A stretch of DNA of 64,000 nucleotides from Microbacterium foliorum (lineage in GTDB: Bacteria > Actinomycetota > Actinomycetes > Actinomycetales > Microbacteriaceae), in the NCBI RefSeq assembly GCF_006385575.1, contig NZ_CP041040.1, positions 2,790,001 through 2,854,000 of the forward strand. Direction: 5' to 3'. Of the stretch, positions 8,690-17,528 are shown piece after piece (within the stretch, counting starts at the first letter, position 1; every line of letters begins with the position of its first letter). The position numbers and the translations under genes were made by a program. The notes beneath the pieces were generated by a model. That model worked only from the letters and a program-made list of their open reading frames with translations. It ran no database searches and had not been told where the DNA came from.

Positions 8690-8975
8690 GAGACCCGCAT
8701 CCGTGCACGAGACCCACGTTCGCACCGTGGGTCTCGCCCCGCAAGGTAGGTCTCGCGCGGCTCCACACTTCCACTCGGCATGAGACCCGCATCCGTGCAC
8801 GAGACCCACGTTCGCACCGTGGGTCTCGCCCCGCAATGCAGGTCTCACCCGCAATCCAGGTCTCGCCCCGCAATGCAGGTCTCGCGCGGCTCCACACTTC
8901 CACTCGGCATGAGACCCGCATACGTGCACGAGACCCACGGACAGGCCACGGGTCTGACGCCGCAAAGTAGGTCTC
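8690..8975. repeat. Left phased GAGACC/GGTCTC array
   Basis: 13 exact copies of GAGACC or its complement GGTCTC in 286 bases, plus one GGTCTG variant at 8951. GAGACC starts at 8690, 8709, 8782, 8801, 8911 and 8930; GGTCTC starts at 8730, 8749, 8822, 8841, 8859, 8878 and 8970. The basic unit is two GAGACC motifs 19 bases apart, then 21 bases to the first GGTCTC and 19 more to the second. The inner pair forms the hairpin GAGACCCACG-N7-CGTGGGTCTC in the first two units. Units start 92 and 129 bases apart; the larger step contains two extra GGTCTC sub-repeats. Confidence 0.92.
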
Positions 8976-8987
8976 CTGTTGTGCGCG

Positions 8988-9010
8988 GTGCGCACGACCT
9001 GCGTGCGCAC
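8988..9010. promoter_or_regulatory. 9-bp inverted repeat upstream of the DUF559-like gene
   Basis: GTGCGCACG (8988-8996), spacer ACCTG, CGTGCGCAC (9002-9010). It lies about 120 bases before the gene start and just after the array, so it could be an operator for autoregulation. Confidence 0.4.
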
Positions 9011-9128
9011 TCCGGCGACCACGAACGGCTCCTGCACCGCGCAGCATCCAGGAGCACTCGCCCACAGCATCCGGGTCGATCCGTGCACTCGTCTGCCCAC
9101 GCCCCGACTCAGCGGAGAGGATGCAGCT

Positions 9129-10118
9129 GTGCAGACTCTCGCCGATCGCGCCTTCGTGACCTCGCCCGTGCCATTGATCGTGAGTGCCGAGATGCGGATG
9201 CTGGGGCTGCGCGCAGCGAGCCCGCGACTTCGTCGTGTGCGCTCTGGGGTCCACGCACGTCAGGATCTGTACGACGCGCTCCGTCCCTGGCAGCGATACG
9301 CGGCGCGGGTGCACGCCTTCGTGCGGACGCATCCGGGTGCGGTCCTGTGTCTCGAGTCCGCGGCCGTGCTGCATGGCCTGCCGCACTTCGGCGAGACCGC
9401 CCTGATCCATGTGCTGGCGGATGCAGGAGAGAAATCGCGGCGATTCGGTGACGTCGCAGTCCACTCGTCCATGGACTCACGAGGAGTCACCTCGATCGCC
9501 GGCATCCACTGCACCGACCTTCTCGACACGGCCGTCGATCTGACGAGGGTGCTGTCACCCGCTAGGGGATTGGCCGTAGCCGATGCGGCGATGTCACCGT
9601 TCCAGGGCGGGGACGTGCAGCGATCGGCCGCCGACGAGACTCTCGGCGGCCAGATGAACAGCCGTGGCCGCGCCCGCGCTCGATGGGCCTGGACCAATGC
9701 AGACGGACGTTCGGAATCCCCCGGCGAGAGCGTCAGTCGCGCGGTGATCGAGTGGTGCGGATTCGAGACACCACAGCTGCAGGCCGAGTTCGCGTACGAG
9801 GGAGCGAAGGACCGGGCCGACTTCTTCTTCCCGTCATGCCGGGTCATCGGCGAGGCGGACGGATGGGGCAAGTACGACCTCGATGATCCGGATGCGGCTG
9901 CGCAGCGCCTCTCCTATGAAAAGCGCCGCGAGGACAGACTTCGCCGGAACGGGCATCCGATCGCCCGCTGGGACCTCTCCGACGCGTGGAAAGTGGACCC
10001 GCTTCGGCTCGCCTTGGTCGTGGCCAATGTGCCGCTCGTGCGACCTCCGCAGGAGGGGATGCTCGCGTCGCTGAAACTCAGCCCGCGCGAGGTGTCGCGG
10101 TCGCGGCCCCGCATCTGA
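9129..10118 (+). CDS. DUF559 (Vsr-like endonuclease fold) protein with AbiEi-like N-terminus
   Basis: 329 residues. The first half (about 1-170) resembles the AbiEi/type IV antitoxin-like region of actinobacteria: RLRRVRSGVHA, then AVLCLESAAVLHGLP. The second half has the DUF559/Vsr-type pattern SPGESVSR, DRADFFFPSCRVIGEADG and EKRREDRLRRNGHPIARW, a possible PD-(D/E)XK nuclease site with Glu-x-Asp-Gly. Start chosen at GTG 9129, eight bases after GGAGAGG; an upstream frame to 8979 has no binding site. The gene runs against the surrounding ribosomal operon and is bracketed by the phased repeat arrays, so an inserted module is likely. No toxin partner is adjacent. Function unknown. Confidence 0.78.
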   Translation: MQTLADRAFVTSPVPLIVSAEMRMLGLRAASPRLRRVRSGVHARQDLYDALRPWQRYAARVHAFVRTHPGAVLCLESAAVLHGLPHFGETALIHVLADAGEKSRRFGDVAVHSSMDSRGVTSIAGIHCTDLLDTAVDLTRVLSPARGLAVADAAMSPFQGGDVQRSAADETLGGQMNSRGRARARWAWTNADGRSESPGESVSRAVIEWCGFETPQLQAEFAYEGAKDRADFFFPSCRVIGEADGWGKYDLDDPDAAAQRLSYEKRREDRLRRNGHPIARWDLSDAWKVDPLRLALVVANVPLVRPPQEGMLASLKLSPREVSRSRPRI

Positions 10119-10129
10119 CCCACGCAGGT

Positions 10130-10316
10130 GAAACCGGCATCCGTCGGCGAGACCCACGCCGCGCACACGGGTCTCACGCACAAACCGCGGTCTCACACGA
10201 CGACCCCACACCGCCGCGCCAGGCACGCCACGAAACCGGCATCCGTCGGCGAGACCCACGCCGCGCACCCGGGTCTCAGGCACAAACCCGGGTCTCGCGC
10301 ACAAACCACGGTCTCG
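10130..10316. repeat. Right phased GAGACC/GGTCTC array
   Basis: Two units 102 bases apart. Each begins with GAAACC (10130, 10232), a degenerate GAGACC, followed 19 bases later by GAGACC (10149, 10251), 21 bases later by GGTCTC (10170, 10272) and then further GGTCTC copies at 19-base steps (10189; 10291, 10310). The same order, orientation and spacing as the left array, with related flanking bases (GCATCCGT, CGAGACCCACG), shows that both arrays belong to one repeat family. Confidence 0.9.
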
Positions 10317-10399
10317 CGCACGAACCGCGGTCGCGCGCGACAGAGAGGGAAAGCCCCAGCAACACCGCTCGACAGCGGGGTCAGCGCGCGGCGAAGAGG

Positions 10400-11248
10400 T
10401 CAGGCGATCGGCGTCGGCGTCACGCCGAAGGGCGCAAGGCCTGCCGCTCCCCCATCGGGTGACGTGAGCACCCAGATGCCGTCCGCATGCAGGGCGACGG
10501 AGTGCTCCCAGTGCGATCCGTCGGTACCGTCGACCGTCGAGACCGTCCAGTCGTCGTCCTCGACGAAGGTCTCGTCGCTCCCGGCGGTCACCATCGGCTC
10601 GATCGCCAGCACGAGACCAGGCTTGACCTCTGCACCCGGATCAGGGGTGCGGTAATTGAAGACGCTCGGCGCCTCGTGCATCTTGCGACCGATGCCGTGT
10701 CCGACGTACTCCCGAAGGATGCCGTAGGTCTGGCCCGAGACCGCTGATGGGCCCTGAGCCTCGATGTAACCCTGGATGGCGGCGCCGATGTCGCCCAGGT
10801 GCGAAGCGGACGCCATAGCGGCGATACCGGCCCACATGGACCCCTCTGTCACGCGCGACAGCTCCTGCCGCTGCGCGACGAGCTCGGGGCGGGTGTCGTC
10901 GGGCACGACCACGGTAATGGCGCTGTCGCCGTTCCATCCCTGGAACTGCGCACCGCAGTCGATCGACACGATGTCGCCCGCCTGCAGGATCCGCTCCCCG
11001 GGGATGCCGTGCACGACCTCTTCGTTGACGGAGATGCATGTGGTGTGTCGATAGCCGCGAACCAGCTGGAAGTTCGACTCGGCACCGCGGGCCAGGATCA
11101 CGCGGTTGGCCTCGGCGTCGAGCTCGAGGGTCGTGACCCCCGGTCGGATCAGCGGGCGGACGGCATCCAGTGCTGCGGCCGTGATGAGGCCGGGTTCGAC
11201 CATCGCGCGCAGCTGAGCAGCGTTCTTGTAGATCGACTTGCGGAACAT
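10400..11248 (-). CDS. map: Methionine aminopeptidase, type I
   Basis: 282 residues. It removes the initiator methionine in the cytoplasm. The metal-binding residues are visible: the two Asp in SIDCGAQFQGWNGDSA, His in GHGIGRKMHEAP, Glu in AIEPMVTAG and Glu in SHWEHSVAL. It lies 11 bases after adk, in the secY-adk-map unit. The DUF559-like module lies immediately downstream on the other strand. Confidence 0.96.
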   Translation of the reverse strand: MFRKSIYKNAAQLRAMVEPGLITAAALDAVRPLIRPGVTTLELDAEANRVILARGAESNFQLVRGYRHTTCISVNEEVVHGIPGERILQAGDIVSIDCGAQFQGWNGDSAITVVVPDDTRPELVAQRQELSRVTEGSMWAGIAAMASASHLGDIGAAIQGYIEAQGPSAVSGQTYGILREYVGHGIGRKMHEAPSVFNYRTPDPGAEVKPGLVLAIEPMVTAGSDETFVEDDDWTVSTVDGTDGSHWEHSVALHADGIWVLTSPDGGAAGLAPFGVTPTPIA

Positions 11249-11259
11249 CGTGCCGGTGT

Positions 11260-11856
11260 TCAGGCCGCGAGACGCAGGCCGCGAGCGACGAGAGCCGCGA
11301 ACACGCGCTCGGTGATCTCGTCGAGCGAGCCGACGCCGTCGATGCGGTCGACGATGCCACGGGGGCCGTAGACCTCGAGGATCGGGGCCGTCTCGTGCTC
11401 GTAGATGTCCAGGCGGTGCGCGATGGCCTCGTCAGTGTCGTCCGAACGGCCCTGCTCGGCCGCACGGAGCTTCAACCGCTCGATGCTCTCCTCACGCGGG
11501 ACGTCGAGAAGGATGACAGCGTCGAGCGATTCGCCGCGACCTGCCAGGAACGCGTCGAGGTGCTCGACCTGCGCCGCGTTACGGGGATAGCCGTCGAGCA
11601 GGAAGCCGTTCGCAGCGTCGTCCTGCGACAGACGATCGCGGACGATCTCGCTGGTCAGCTCGTCGGGAACGAGGTCGCCCTTGTCGAGGATCGCCGTGAC
11701 CTGCTGGCCGAGCGGCGTGCCCTCTTTTATGTTCGCGCGGAAGATGTCTCCGGTCGACACGACCGGGATGCCGTACGACTCGGCGATGCGGACACCCTGG
11801 GTGCCCTTGCCCGAGCCCTGCGGACCGACGATGAGGAGACGAGCTGATCGAGTCAT
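11260..11856 (-). CDS. adk: Adenylate kinase
   Basis: 198 residues; converts ATP and AMP to two ADP. It has the P-loop GPQGSGKGTQ, the AMP-binding STGDIFR, GFLLDGYPRN and the arginines of the short lid (AHRLDIYEHET). The lid is the short, zinc-free form. The ATG at 11856 overlaps the secY stop in an ATGA arrangement, so the two are translationally coupled. Confidence 0.97.
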   Translation of the reverse strand: MTRSARLLIVGPQGSGKGTQGVRIAESYGIPVVSTGDIFRANIKEGTPLGQQVTAILDKGDLVPDELTSEIVRDRLSQDDAANGFLLDGYPRNAAQVEHLDAFLAGRGESLDAVILLDVPREESIERLKLRAAEQGRSDDTDEAIAHRLDIYEHETAPILEVYGPRGIVDRIDGVGSLDEITERVFAALVARGLRLAA

Positions 11857-13175
11857 CGGAGGAGCCCTTCGTAGTGACGCTGCTGAAGCTGAGCATCGAT
11901 CTGCTTGACCGTCTCGAGACCGACACCCACGATGATGAGGATCGACGCGCCGCCGAACGGGAAGTTCTGGTTGGCGCCCACGGTGGCGAGAGCGATGAGC
12001 GGGATCAGCGCGATCAGGCCGAGGTAGATCGAGCCGGGCAGCGTGATGCGGGTGAGCACGTAGTCGAGGTACTCGGCGGTGGGACGACCGGCACGGATGC
12101 CGGGGATGAACCCGCCGTACTTCTTCATGTTGTCGGCGACCTCGACCGGGTTGAAGGTGATCGCGACGTAGAAGTACGTGAAGCCGATGATCAGCAGGAA
12201 GTAGACCGCCATGTAGATGGGGCTGTTGCCGGTCGTGAAGTTCGCGCTGATCCAGGTGACCCACGCGGCCGGCTCCGAGCCGTCCTGCGGGGTGTTGAAC
12301 TGCGCGATGAGCGCCGGGATGTAGAGCAGCGACGAAGCGAAGATCACGGGGATCACGCCGGCCATGTTGACCTTGATCGGGATGTAGGTGTTGGTGCCGC
12401 CGTAGGTGCGTCGACCGACCATGCGCTTGGCGTACTGCACCGGGATGCGGCGCTGGGACTGCTCGACGAACACGACGAGAGCCATGACGATGATTCCGAC
12501 CAGGAGCACCAGGAGGAAGACCTCGAAGCCCTTGCTCTCCCAGATGAGCCACATCGCGCCGGGGAACGTGGCGGCGATCGAGGTGAAGATGAGCAGCGAC
12601 ATGCCGTTGCCGATGCCGCGCTCGGTGACGAGCTCGGCGAACCACATGATCAGGCCCGTGCCCGCGGTCATCGTCATGATCATGAGCAGCTGCGCCCACC
12701 ACACGTCGTTGGTGAGCAGGTTCTGGCAGGCGGCGATGTCGGTCGTGCCGAAGAGCTGGCCGCTGCGGGCCACCGTGACGAGCGTGGTCGACTGCAGCAG
12801 CGCCAGAGCGATCGTGAGGTAGCGCGTGTACTGGGTCAGGCGGGCCTGGCCGGCCTGACCCTCCTTGTGCAGCGCCTCGAAGTGAGGGATGACCACGCGG
12901 AGGAGCTGGGTGATGATCGTCGCGGTGATGTACGGCATGACGCCGAGCGCGAAGATCGAAAGTTGGAGGAGCGCGCCACCCGAGAACAGGTTGACGAGCC
13001 CGAGGAGTCCCTCTGTCCCGGAGTTCAGCGCGAGGCACTCTTCGACGTTCGGGAAGTTCACGAACGGAGCAGGCACATTCGAGCCGAGCCGATAGATGGC
13101 GATGATGGCGAGGGTGAAACCGATCTTCCGACGCAGGTCGGGCGTGCGGAAGATCCGCGCGATGGCGCTAAACAA
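11853..13175 (-). CDS. secY: Protein translocase subunit SecY
   Basis: 440 residues with ten predicted membrane helices, forming the channel of the Sec translocon. Family motifs such as GIGNGMSLLIF, QSQRRIPVQYAKR and the C-terminal region KYGGFIPGIRAGRPT are intact. The start is TTG at 13175 with GGAGG six bases upstream. It is separated from rplO by a strong hairpin, so its level may be set apart from the ribosomal genes. Confidence 0.97.
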   Translation of the reverse strand: MFSAIARIFRTPDLRRKIGFTLAIIAIYRLGSNVPAPFVNFPNVEECLALNSGTEGLLGLVNLFSGGALLQLSIFALGVMPYITATIITQLLRVVIPHFEALHKEGQAGQARLTQYTRYLTIALALLQSTTLVTVARSGQLFGTTDIAACQNLLTNDVWWAQLLMIMTMTAGTGLIMWFAELVTERGIGNGMSLLIFTSIAATFPGAMWLIWESKGFEVFLLVLLVGIIVMALVVFVEQSQRRIPVQYAKRMVGRRTYGGTNTYIPIKVNMAGVIPVIFASSLLYIPALIAQFNTPQDGSEPAAWVTWISANFTTGNSPIYMAVYFLLIIGFTYFYVAITFNPVEVADNMKKYGGFIPGIRAGRPTAEYLDYVLTRITLPGSIYLGLIALIPLIALATVGANQNFPFGGASILIIVGVGLETVKQIDAQLQQRHYEGLLR

Positions 13176-13233
13176 GGACGTCCTCCTGAAAGGTTGCCGA
13201 TCCCTGAAGGACGGCTGAAAGAACAGGCTAACC

Positions 13234-13270
13234 CATAAGAGGGGCCGGAGAATCTCCGACCCCTCTTATG
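13234..13270 (-). terminator. Strong hairpin between rplO and secY
   Basis: CATAAGAGGGG (13234-13244) pairs with CCCCTCTTATG (13260-13270), then one mismatch, then CGGAG/CTCCG with an AAT loop. It directly follows the rplO stop on the minus strand. Only a weak T-rich stretch follows, so it is likely an attenuator or partial terminator. Confidence 0.6.
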
Positions 13271-13276
13271 AAGTGG

Positions 13277-13903
13277 TTACTTGACGGATCCGCCGGCCGC
13301 CACGATCTTCTGCTCGGCAGAACCCGAGACCTTGTCGACCGCTACGGTGAGCTTCACGGCGATGTCGCCGTTTCCGAGAACCTTGACCTTCTCGTTCTTG
13401 CGAACGGCCCCCTTGGCGACCAGGTCGCCGATGGTGACGTCGCCACCCTTGGGGTACAGCTCCGCGAGCTTCTCCAGGTTCACGACCTGGTACTCGACGC
13501 GGAACGGGTTCTTGAACCCGCGCAGCTTCGGGGTGCGCATGTGCAGCGGCATCTGCCCACCCTCGAATCCGACGCGAACGGTGTTGCGAGCCCGCGTGCC
13601 CTTGGTACCACGACCCGCAGTCTTACCCTTGGAGCCCTCACCGCGACCGACACGGGTCTTCGCGGTGTTGGATCCGGGGACCGGACGCAGGTGGTGCACC
13701 TTCAGCACGCCGGGGCGGGATGCCGGAGCATCCTTCTTCGGCGCAGCCTTCTTCGCAGCAGGCTTCTTGACGGCGTCGGCCTTTGCCGAAGACGCCTTCG
13801 CAGGTGCCTTCTTGGCGGCGGGCTTCTTCTCGGCTGCGGCCTTGGGAGCGGCAGCCTTCTTCGTGGCCTTCTCGGCCTCGACGGCTTCGTTCTTCTCAGC
13901 CAT
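13277..13903 (-). CDS. rplO: 50S ribosomal protein L15 with Lys/Ala-rich N-terminal extension
   Basis: 208 residues, against about 145-155 in most bacteria. The canonical L15 begins near residue 66 ([19 protein letters not shown], then [18 protein letters not shown]). The first 65 residues are Lys/Ala/Pro-rich and repetitive ([23 protein letters not shown]), resembling a histone H1-like tail. Its ATG overlaps the rpmD stop by one base (TAATG), supporting this start and the extension. Confidence 0.95.
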   Translation of the reverse strand: MAEKNEAVEAEKATKKAAAPKAAAEKKPAAKKAPAKASSAKADAVKKPAAKKAAPKKDAPASRPGVLKVHHLRPVPGSNTAKTRVGRGEGSKGKTAGRGTKGTRARNTVRVGFEGGQMPLHMRTPKLRGFKNPFRVEYQVVNLEKLAELYPKGGDVTIGDLVAKGAVRKNEKVKVLGNGDIAVKLTVAVDKVSGSAEQKIVAAGGSVK

Positions 13904-14088
13904 TAGTCGATCTCCTCAACCTTTACGAGGTGGGCGACGGTCTTGACGTAACCGCGCGTCTGCGCGTCGTCGGGGCGAACGGTGGTGTCACCGATGCGCT
14001 TCAGACCGAGGCTGCGCAGCGTGTCACGCTGGTTCTGCTTCTCGCTCACCTTGGACTTGACCTGCGTGACCTTCAGGCGCGCAGCCAT
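13903..14088 (-). CDS. rpmD: 50S ribosomal protein L30
   Basis: 61 residues ([20 protein letters not shown] start; [18 protein letters not shown]). Standard small L30. It overlaps the rpsE stop and the rplO start by one base each. Confidence 0.97.
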   Translation of the reverse strand: MAARLKVTQVKSKVSEKQNQRDTLRSLGLKRIGDTTVRPDDAQTRGYVKTVAHLVKVEEID

Positions 14089-14786
14089 CAGGCACCTACC
14101 TTCTGTGCGGCGATGGCGTCTGCCTCCGCACGGACGAGACGCGCGGGTGCGACCTGATCGAACTCGAGGCCACGACGTGCGGCGACCGCACGGGGCTCCT
14201 CGAGCATCTTCAGGGCCGTCACCGTCGCGTGCACGATGTTGATCGTGTTCGACGAGCCGAGCGACTTCGACAGCACGTCGTGGATACCGGCGCACTCGAG
14301 CACGGCGCGGACCGGACCACCGGCGATGACACCGGTACCGGCAGCGGCCGGACGAAGCAGGACGACGCCTGCTGCGGCCTCACCCTGCACGGGGTGCGGG
14401 ATGGTGCTTCCGACGCGCGGAACGCGGAAGAAGTTGCGCTTGGCCTCTTCGACACCCTTCGAGATCGCCAGAGGGACCTCACGGGCCTTGCCGTAGCCGA
14501 CGCCCACCAGACCGTTGCCGTCACCGACGACCACGAGAGCGGTGAAGCTGAAGCGACGACCACCCTTCACGACCTTCGAGACGCGGTTGATGGTGACCAC
14601 GCGCTCGAGGAACTGGTTGTCCCCACGGTCGCGGGAGTTGCGGTCACGGCCACCCTGGTTGCGGTCACCACGGCCACCGCCGCGGCGGTTGTCGCGCTGA
14701 GACGGCTCTGCCTGCGTGGTGCCGGTGGCAGTCTCGGAAGTGGCAGCTGCCGCTTCGGTCACTTCGTTCTCCTTGTTGTCACTCAC
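14088..14786 (-). CDS. rpsE: 30S ribosomal protein S5
   Basis: 232 residues. The S5 core starts near residue 55 ([20 protein letters not shown]) with [11 protein letters not shown] and [19 protein letters not shown]. The first 55 residues form a Thr/Gly/Arg-rich extension ([17 protein letters not shown]) typical of actinobacteria. S5 helps decoding accuracy at the mRNA entry side. It overlaps rplR by four bases (ATGA). Confidence 0.97.
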   Translation of the reverse strand: MSDNKENEVTEAAAATSETATGTTQAEPSQRDNRRGGGRGDRNQGGRDRNSRDRGDNQFLERVVTINRVSKVVKGGRRFSFTALVVVGDGNGLVGVGYGKAREVPLAISKGVEEAKRNFFRVPRVGSTIPHPVQGEAAAGVVLLRPAAAGTGVIAGGPVRAVLECAGIHDVLSKSLGSSNTINIVHATVTALKMLEEPRAVAARRGLEFDQVAPARLVRAEADAIAAQKVGA

Positions 14787-15142
14787 AGTGCCAGACCCCC
14801 TTCGCGGGCGCCGTCGGCGATGGCGGCGACACGACCGGCGTAGCGGTTGCCGCCACGGTCGAACACTGCCTCGGAAACGCCGGCAGACTTCGCACGCTCG
14901 GCGAGAAGCTCGCCGACCTTGCGGGCCTTGGCGGTCTTGTCACCCTCGAGCGAACGCAGGTCGGTCTCGAGCGTCGATGCCGACGCCACGGTGTGACCCT
15001 TGCTGTCGTCGACAAGCTGCACGAAGACGTGGCGAGCCGAGCGGTTGACGACGAGACGCGGACGCGACTCGGTGCCGACGACCTTCTTGCGAAGGCGGGC
15101 ATGACGACGCGCGCGGGCGTCAGACTTTGACTTGAGAGCCAT
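14783..15142 (-). CDS. rplR: 50S ribosomal protein L18
   Basis: 119 residues; a 5S rRNA-binding protein. Typical motifs: [41 protein letters not shown] and [17 protein letters not shown]. Confidence 0.97.
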   Translation of the reverse strand: MALKSKSDARARRHARLRKKVVGTESRPRLVVNRSARHVFVQLVDDSKGHTVASASTLETDLRSLEGDKTAKARKVGELLAERAKSAGVSEAVFDRGGNRYAGRVAAIADGAREGGLAL

Positions 15143-15144
15143 GG

Positions 15145-15681
15145 TTACTTACCACTCTTTCCGGCCTTGCGACGCACGATCTCGCCGGCGTAGCGCACGC
15201 CCTTGCCCTTGTACGGCTCGGGCTTGCGGATCTTGCGGATGTTCGCAGCTGCCTCGCCGACAGCCTGCTTGTCGATACCACTGACCGTGAGCTTGTTGGT
15301 GCCCTCGACCGTGAGCGTGATACCGGCGGGCGGGTCGATGAGGACCGGGTGCGAGAAGCCGAGGGCGAACTCGACCGAGCTGCCCTTCTGCGCCACTCGG
15401 TAACCGGTACCGACGACCTCGAGACCCTTGGTGTAGCCCTGGGTCACGCCGATGATGTTGTTGTTGATGAGCGTGCGGGTCAGGCCGTGAAGCGACCGGG
15501 ACTCGCGCTCGTCGTCGGGACGGGTGACGAGAACCTGGTTCTCCTCGACCGCGACCTCGATGGGCTTGGCGACCGTCAGGGTGAGCTCACCCTTGGGGCC
15601 CTTCACCGCGACCTCACGGCCGTCGACCGAGATGGTCACGCCCGCGGGAACGTCGATGGGAAGTCGTCCAATACGCGACAT
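15145..15681 (-). CDS. rplF: 50S ribosomal protein L6
   Basis: 178 residues with the two repeated L6 domains; starts [15 protein letters not shown] and carries the C-terminal [20 protein letters not shown] that contacts 23S rRNA near the sarcin-ricin loop. It lies two bases before rplR. Confidence 0.98.
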   Translation of the reverse strand: MSRIGRLPIDVPAGVTISVDGREVAVKGPKGELTLTVAKPIEVAVEENQVLVTRPDDERESRSLHGLTRTLINNNIIGVTQGYTKGLEVVGTGYRVAQKGSSVEFALGFSHPVLIDPPAGITLTVEGTNKLTVSGIDKQAVGEAAANIRKIRKPEPYKGKGVRYAGEIVRRKAGKSGK

Positions 15682-15687
15682 TTTCGA

Positions 15688-16086
15688 TTACCACACGTAG
15701 GCGAGAACTTCTCCGCCCACGCCCTTCTGCTCTGCCTGACGGTCGGTGAGAAGACCGGAGGAGGTGGACAGGATGGCCACGCCGAGTCCGCCGAGGACCC
15801 TGGGCAGCTCGGTGGACTTCGCGTACACGCGAAGGCCGGGCTTCGACACGCGCTTGATGCCCGCGATCGAACGCTCACGGTTGGGACCGTACTTCAGCTG
15901 CAGGGTGAGGTTCGTGCCGACGCGAGCGTCAGACGTCTCCCATCCGGCGATGTAGCCCTCCTGCTGGAGGATCTCGGCGATGTGCGTCTTGAGCTTGCTC
16001 GACGGCAGGGTCACGGAATCGTGATGCGCCGAGTTCGCGTTGCGCAGACGGGTCAGCAGATCTGCGACCGGGTCTGTCATTGTCAT
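15688..16086 (-). CDS. rpsH: 30S ribosomal protein S8
   Basis: 132 residues ([39 protein letters not shown] near the C-terminus in two halves). Binds 16S rRNA helix 21. Two in-frame ATGs (16086 and 16080) are possible; AAAGGA lies upstream. The 120-base gap before it is where rpsN is found in many bacteria. Confidence 0.97.
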   Translation of the reverse strand: MTMTDPVADLLTRLRNANSAHHDSVTLPSSKLKTHIAEILQQEGYIAGWETSDARVGTNLTLQLKYGPNRERSIAGIKRVSKPGLRVYAKSTELPRVLGGLGVAILSTSSGLLTDRQAEQKGVGGEVLAYVW

Positions 16087-16171
16087 TGTTGTTTTCCTTT
16101 GTTCATGAGGTTCCGGCTGCCGTTACACGACAGACGGCCTGCGATGACACGCAATCTTCAATTGTACGGGA

Positions 16172-16200
16172 TCGGGCGGGGCGCTGTGCGCCCCGCCCGA
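16172..16200 (-). other. GC-rich hairpin in the rplE-rpsH spacer
   Basis: TCGGGCGGGGCGC (16172-16184), loop TGT, GCGCCCCGCCCGA (16188-16200). It starts six bases after the rplE stop. No T-run follows, so it is probably a processing or attenuation element rather than a full stop. It occupies the usual rpsN position. Confidence 0.55.
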
Positions 16201-16206
16201 AACCGC

Positions 16207-16797
16207 TTACGCCTTGGCGTCTTCCGTACGGAAGGGGAAGCCGAGGTGACGCAGAAGCGCGCGACCTTCATCGTCCGTCTTCGCGGTGGTGACGACAGTG
16301 ATGTCGAAACCGCGAACCCGGTCGATCTTGTCCTGATCGATCTCGTGGAACACGCTCTGCTCCTGGAGACCGAAGGTGTAGTTGCCGTTCCCGTCGAACT
16401 GCTTGCCCGACAGACCGCGGAAGTCGCGGATGCGGGGCAGAGCGAGCGAGACGAGACGGTCCAGGAACTCCCACGCACGGTCACCACGGAGGGTGACGTG
16501 TGCGCCGATGGCCTGGCCCTCGCGCAGCTTGAACTGCGCGATCGACTTGCGAGCCTTCGTGACGAGCGGCTTCTGACCGGTGATCTTGGTGAGATCGTCG
16601 ATCGCGCCGTCGATCACCTTGCTGTCGCGGGCCGCTTCACCGACACCGGTGTTCACGACGACCTTGACCAGACCGGGGATCTGCATCACGTTGGTGTAGC
16701 CGAACTCATCCTGCAGCTTCTGCTGGATCTCGGCCTTGTACTTCGCCTTCAGGCGGGGCTGGATCTTGCCAGCCACCGCAGCGTCGGTGGTTGCCAT
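16207..16797 (-). CDS. rplE: 50S ribosomal protein L5
   Basis: 196 residues; binds 5S rRNA and contacts tRNA in the P site. Motifs: [41 protein letters not shown] and [16 protein letters not shown]. Confidence 0.98.
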   Translation of the reverse strand: MATTDAAVAGKIQPRLKAKYKAEIQQKLQDEFGYTNVMQIPGLVKVVVNTGVGEAARDSKVIDGAIDDLTKITGQKPLVTKARKSIAQFKLREGQAIGAHVTLRGDRAWEFLDRLVSLALPRIRDFRGLSGKQFDGNGNYTFGLQEQSVFHEIDQDKIDRVRGFDITVVTTAKTDDEGRALLRHLGFPFRTEDAKA

Positions 16798-17156
16798 CAG
16801 AGGTCCTTACCTGACTTCTTCGCGTACCGCACACGGACGGTGCGCTTGACGCCGTCCTTGGTCTGCTCCTCGACCCGGTGGCCGACCTTGGTCGGCTTCT
16901 TGGTCGAGGGGTCTACGAGTGCGACGTTCGAGATGTGGATGGAGGCCTCGACAGTCTCGAGGCCGCCCGTCTTGGTGCCACGCTGCGTCTGACCGACGCG
17001 CGTGTGCTTGGTGACGTAGTTCACGCCTTCGACGATGATGCGGTTCTTCTCGGCCAGGATCTCGAGGACCTTGCCCTGCTTGCCGCGATCTCCGCCACGC
17101 TCCTGCGTCGCTCCGGTGATGACCTGAACCAGGTCACCCTTCTTGATCTTCGCCAT
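16797..17156 (-). CDS. rplX: 50S ribosomal protein L24
   Basis: 119 residues, one KOW motif near the start ([20 protein letters not shown]). An assembly initiator of the large subunit. It overlaps the rplE start by one base. Confidence 0.97.
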   Translation of the reverse strand: MAKIKKGDLVQVITGATQERGGDRGKQGKVLEILAEKNRIIVEGVNYVTKHTRVGQTQRGTKTGGLETVEASIHISNVALVDPSTKKPTKVGHRVEEQTKDGVKRTVRVRYAKKSGKDL

Positions 17157-17159
17157 GAC

Positions 17160-17528
17160 TTAAATAACCTCCGGCGCCAGCGAGACGATCTTCATGAACT
17201 TCTTGTCACGAAGCTCGCGACCGACCGGTCCGAAGATACGGGTGCCGCGGGGCTCCCCGTCGTTCTTCAGGATCACGGCGGCGTTCTCGTCGAACTTGAT
17301 GTACGAGCCGTCGGGACGGCGCGTGGACTTGACCGTACGGACGATGACGGCCTTGACCACATCGCCCTTCTTGACGTTGCCGCCCGGGATCGCGTCCTTG
17401 ACGGTCGCGATGATGGTGTCACCGAGACCGGCGTAACGACGGCGCGAGCCACCGAGCACACGGATGGTGAGCAGTTCCTTCGCGCCGGTGTTGTCGGCGA
17501 CCTTGAGGCGGGATTCCTGCTGGATCAC
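17160..17528 (-). CDS. rplN: 50S ribosomal protein L14
   Basis: 122 residues. Starts [19 protein letters not shown] and has [20 protein letters not shown]. It lies at the subunit interface. Four-base overlap with rpsQ. Confidence 0.98.
   Translation of the reverse strand: MIQQESRLKVADNTGAKELLTIRVLGGSRRRYAGLGDTIIATVKDAIPGGNVKKGDVVKAVIVRTVKSTRRPDGSYIKFDENAAVILKNDGEPRGTRIFGPVGRELRDKKFMKIVSLAPEVI

Larger units (their letters stand above)
8534..9128. other. Gene-free stretch holding the left repeat array
   Basis: No credible gene. Long open frames here are an artefact of the repeats in very GC-rich sequence. It contains the GAGACC/GGTCTC array (8690-8975), a 9+9 inverted repeat (8988-9010) and the ribosome binding site of the DUF559-like gene (GGAGAGG, 9114-9120). 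Confidence 0.7.

Noticed and set aside
8690..8975. CRISPR array
   Set aside because: Units lack unique spacers of constant length, the motifs occur in both orientations, and no cas genes are near.
8534..9100. Long open frames through the GAGACC repeat region on both strands
   Set aside because: They are repeats of His-Glu-Thr type peptides created by the repeat units; no start signals and no known domain.
8979..9128. N-terminal extension of the DUF559-like protein back to 8979
   Set aside because: No ribosome binding site, composition shifts to repeat-like sequence, and GTG 9129 has GGAGAGG at good distance.
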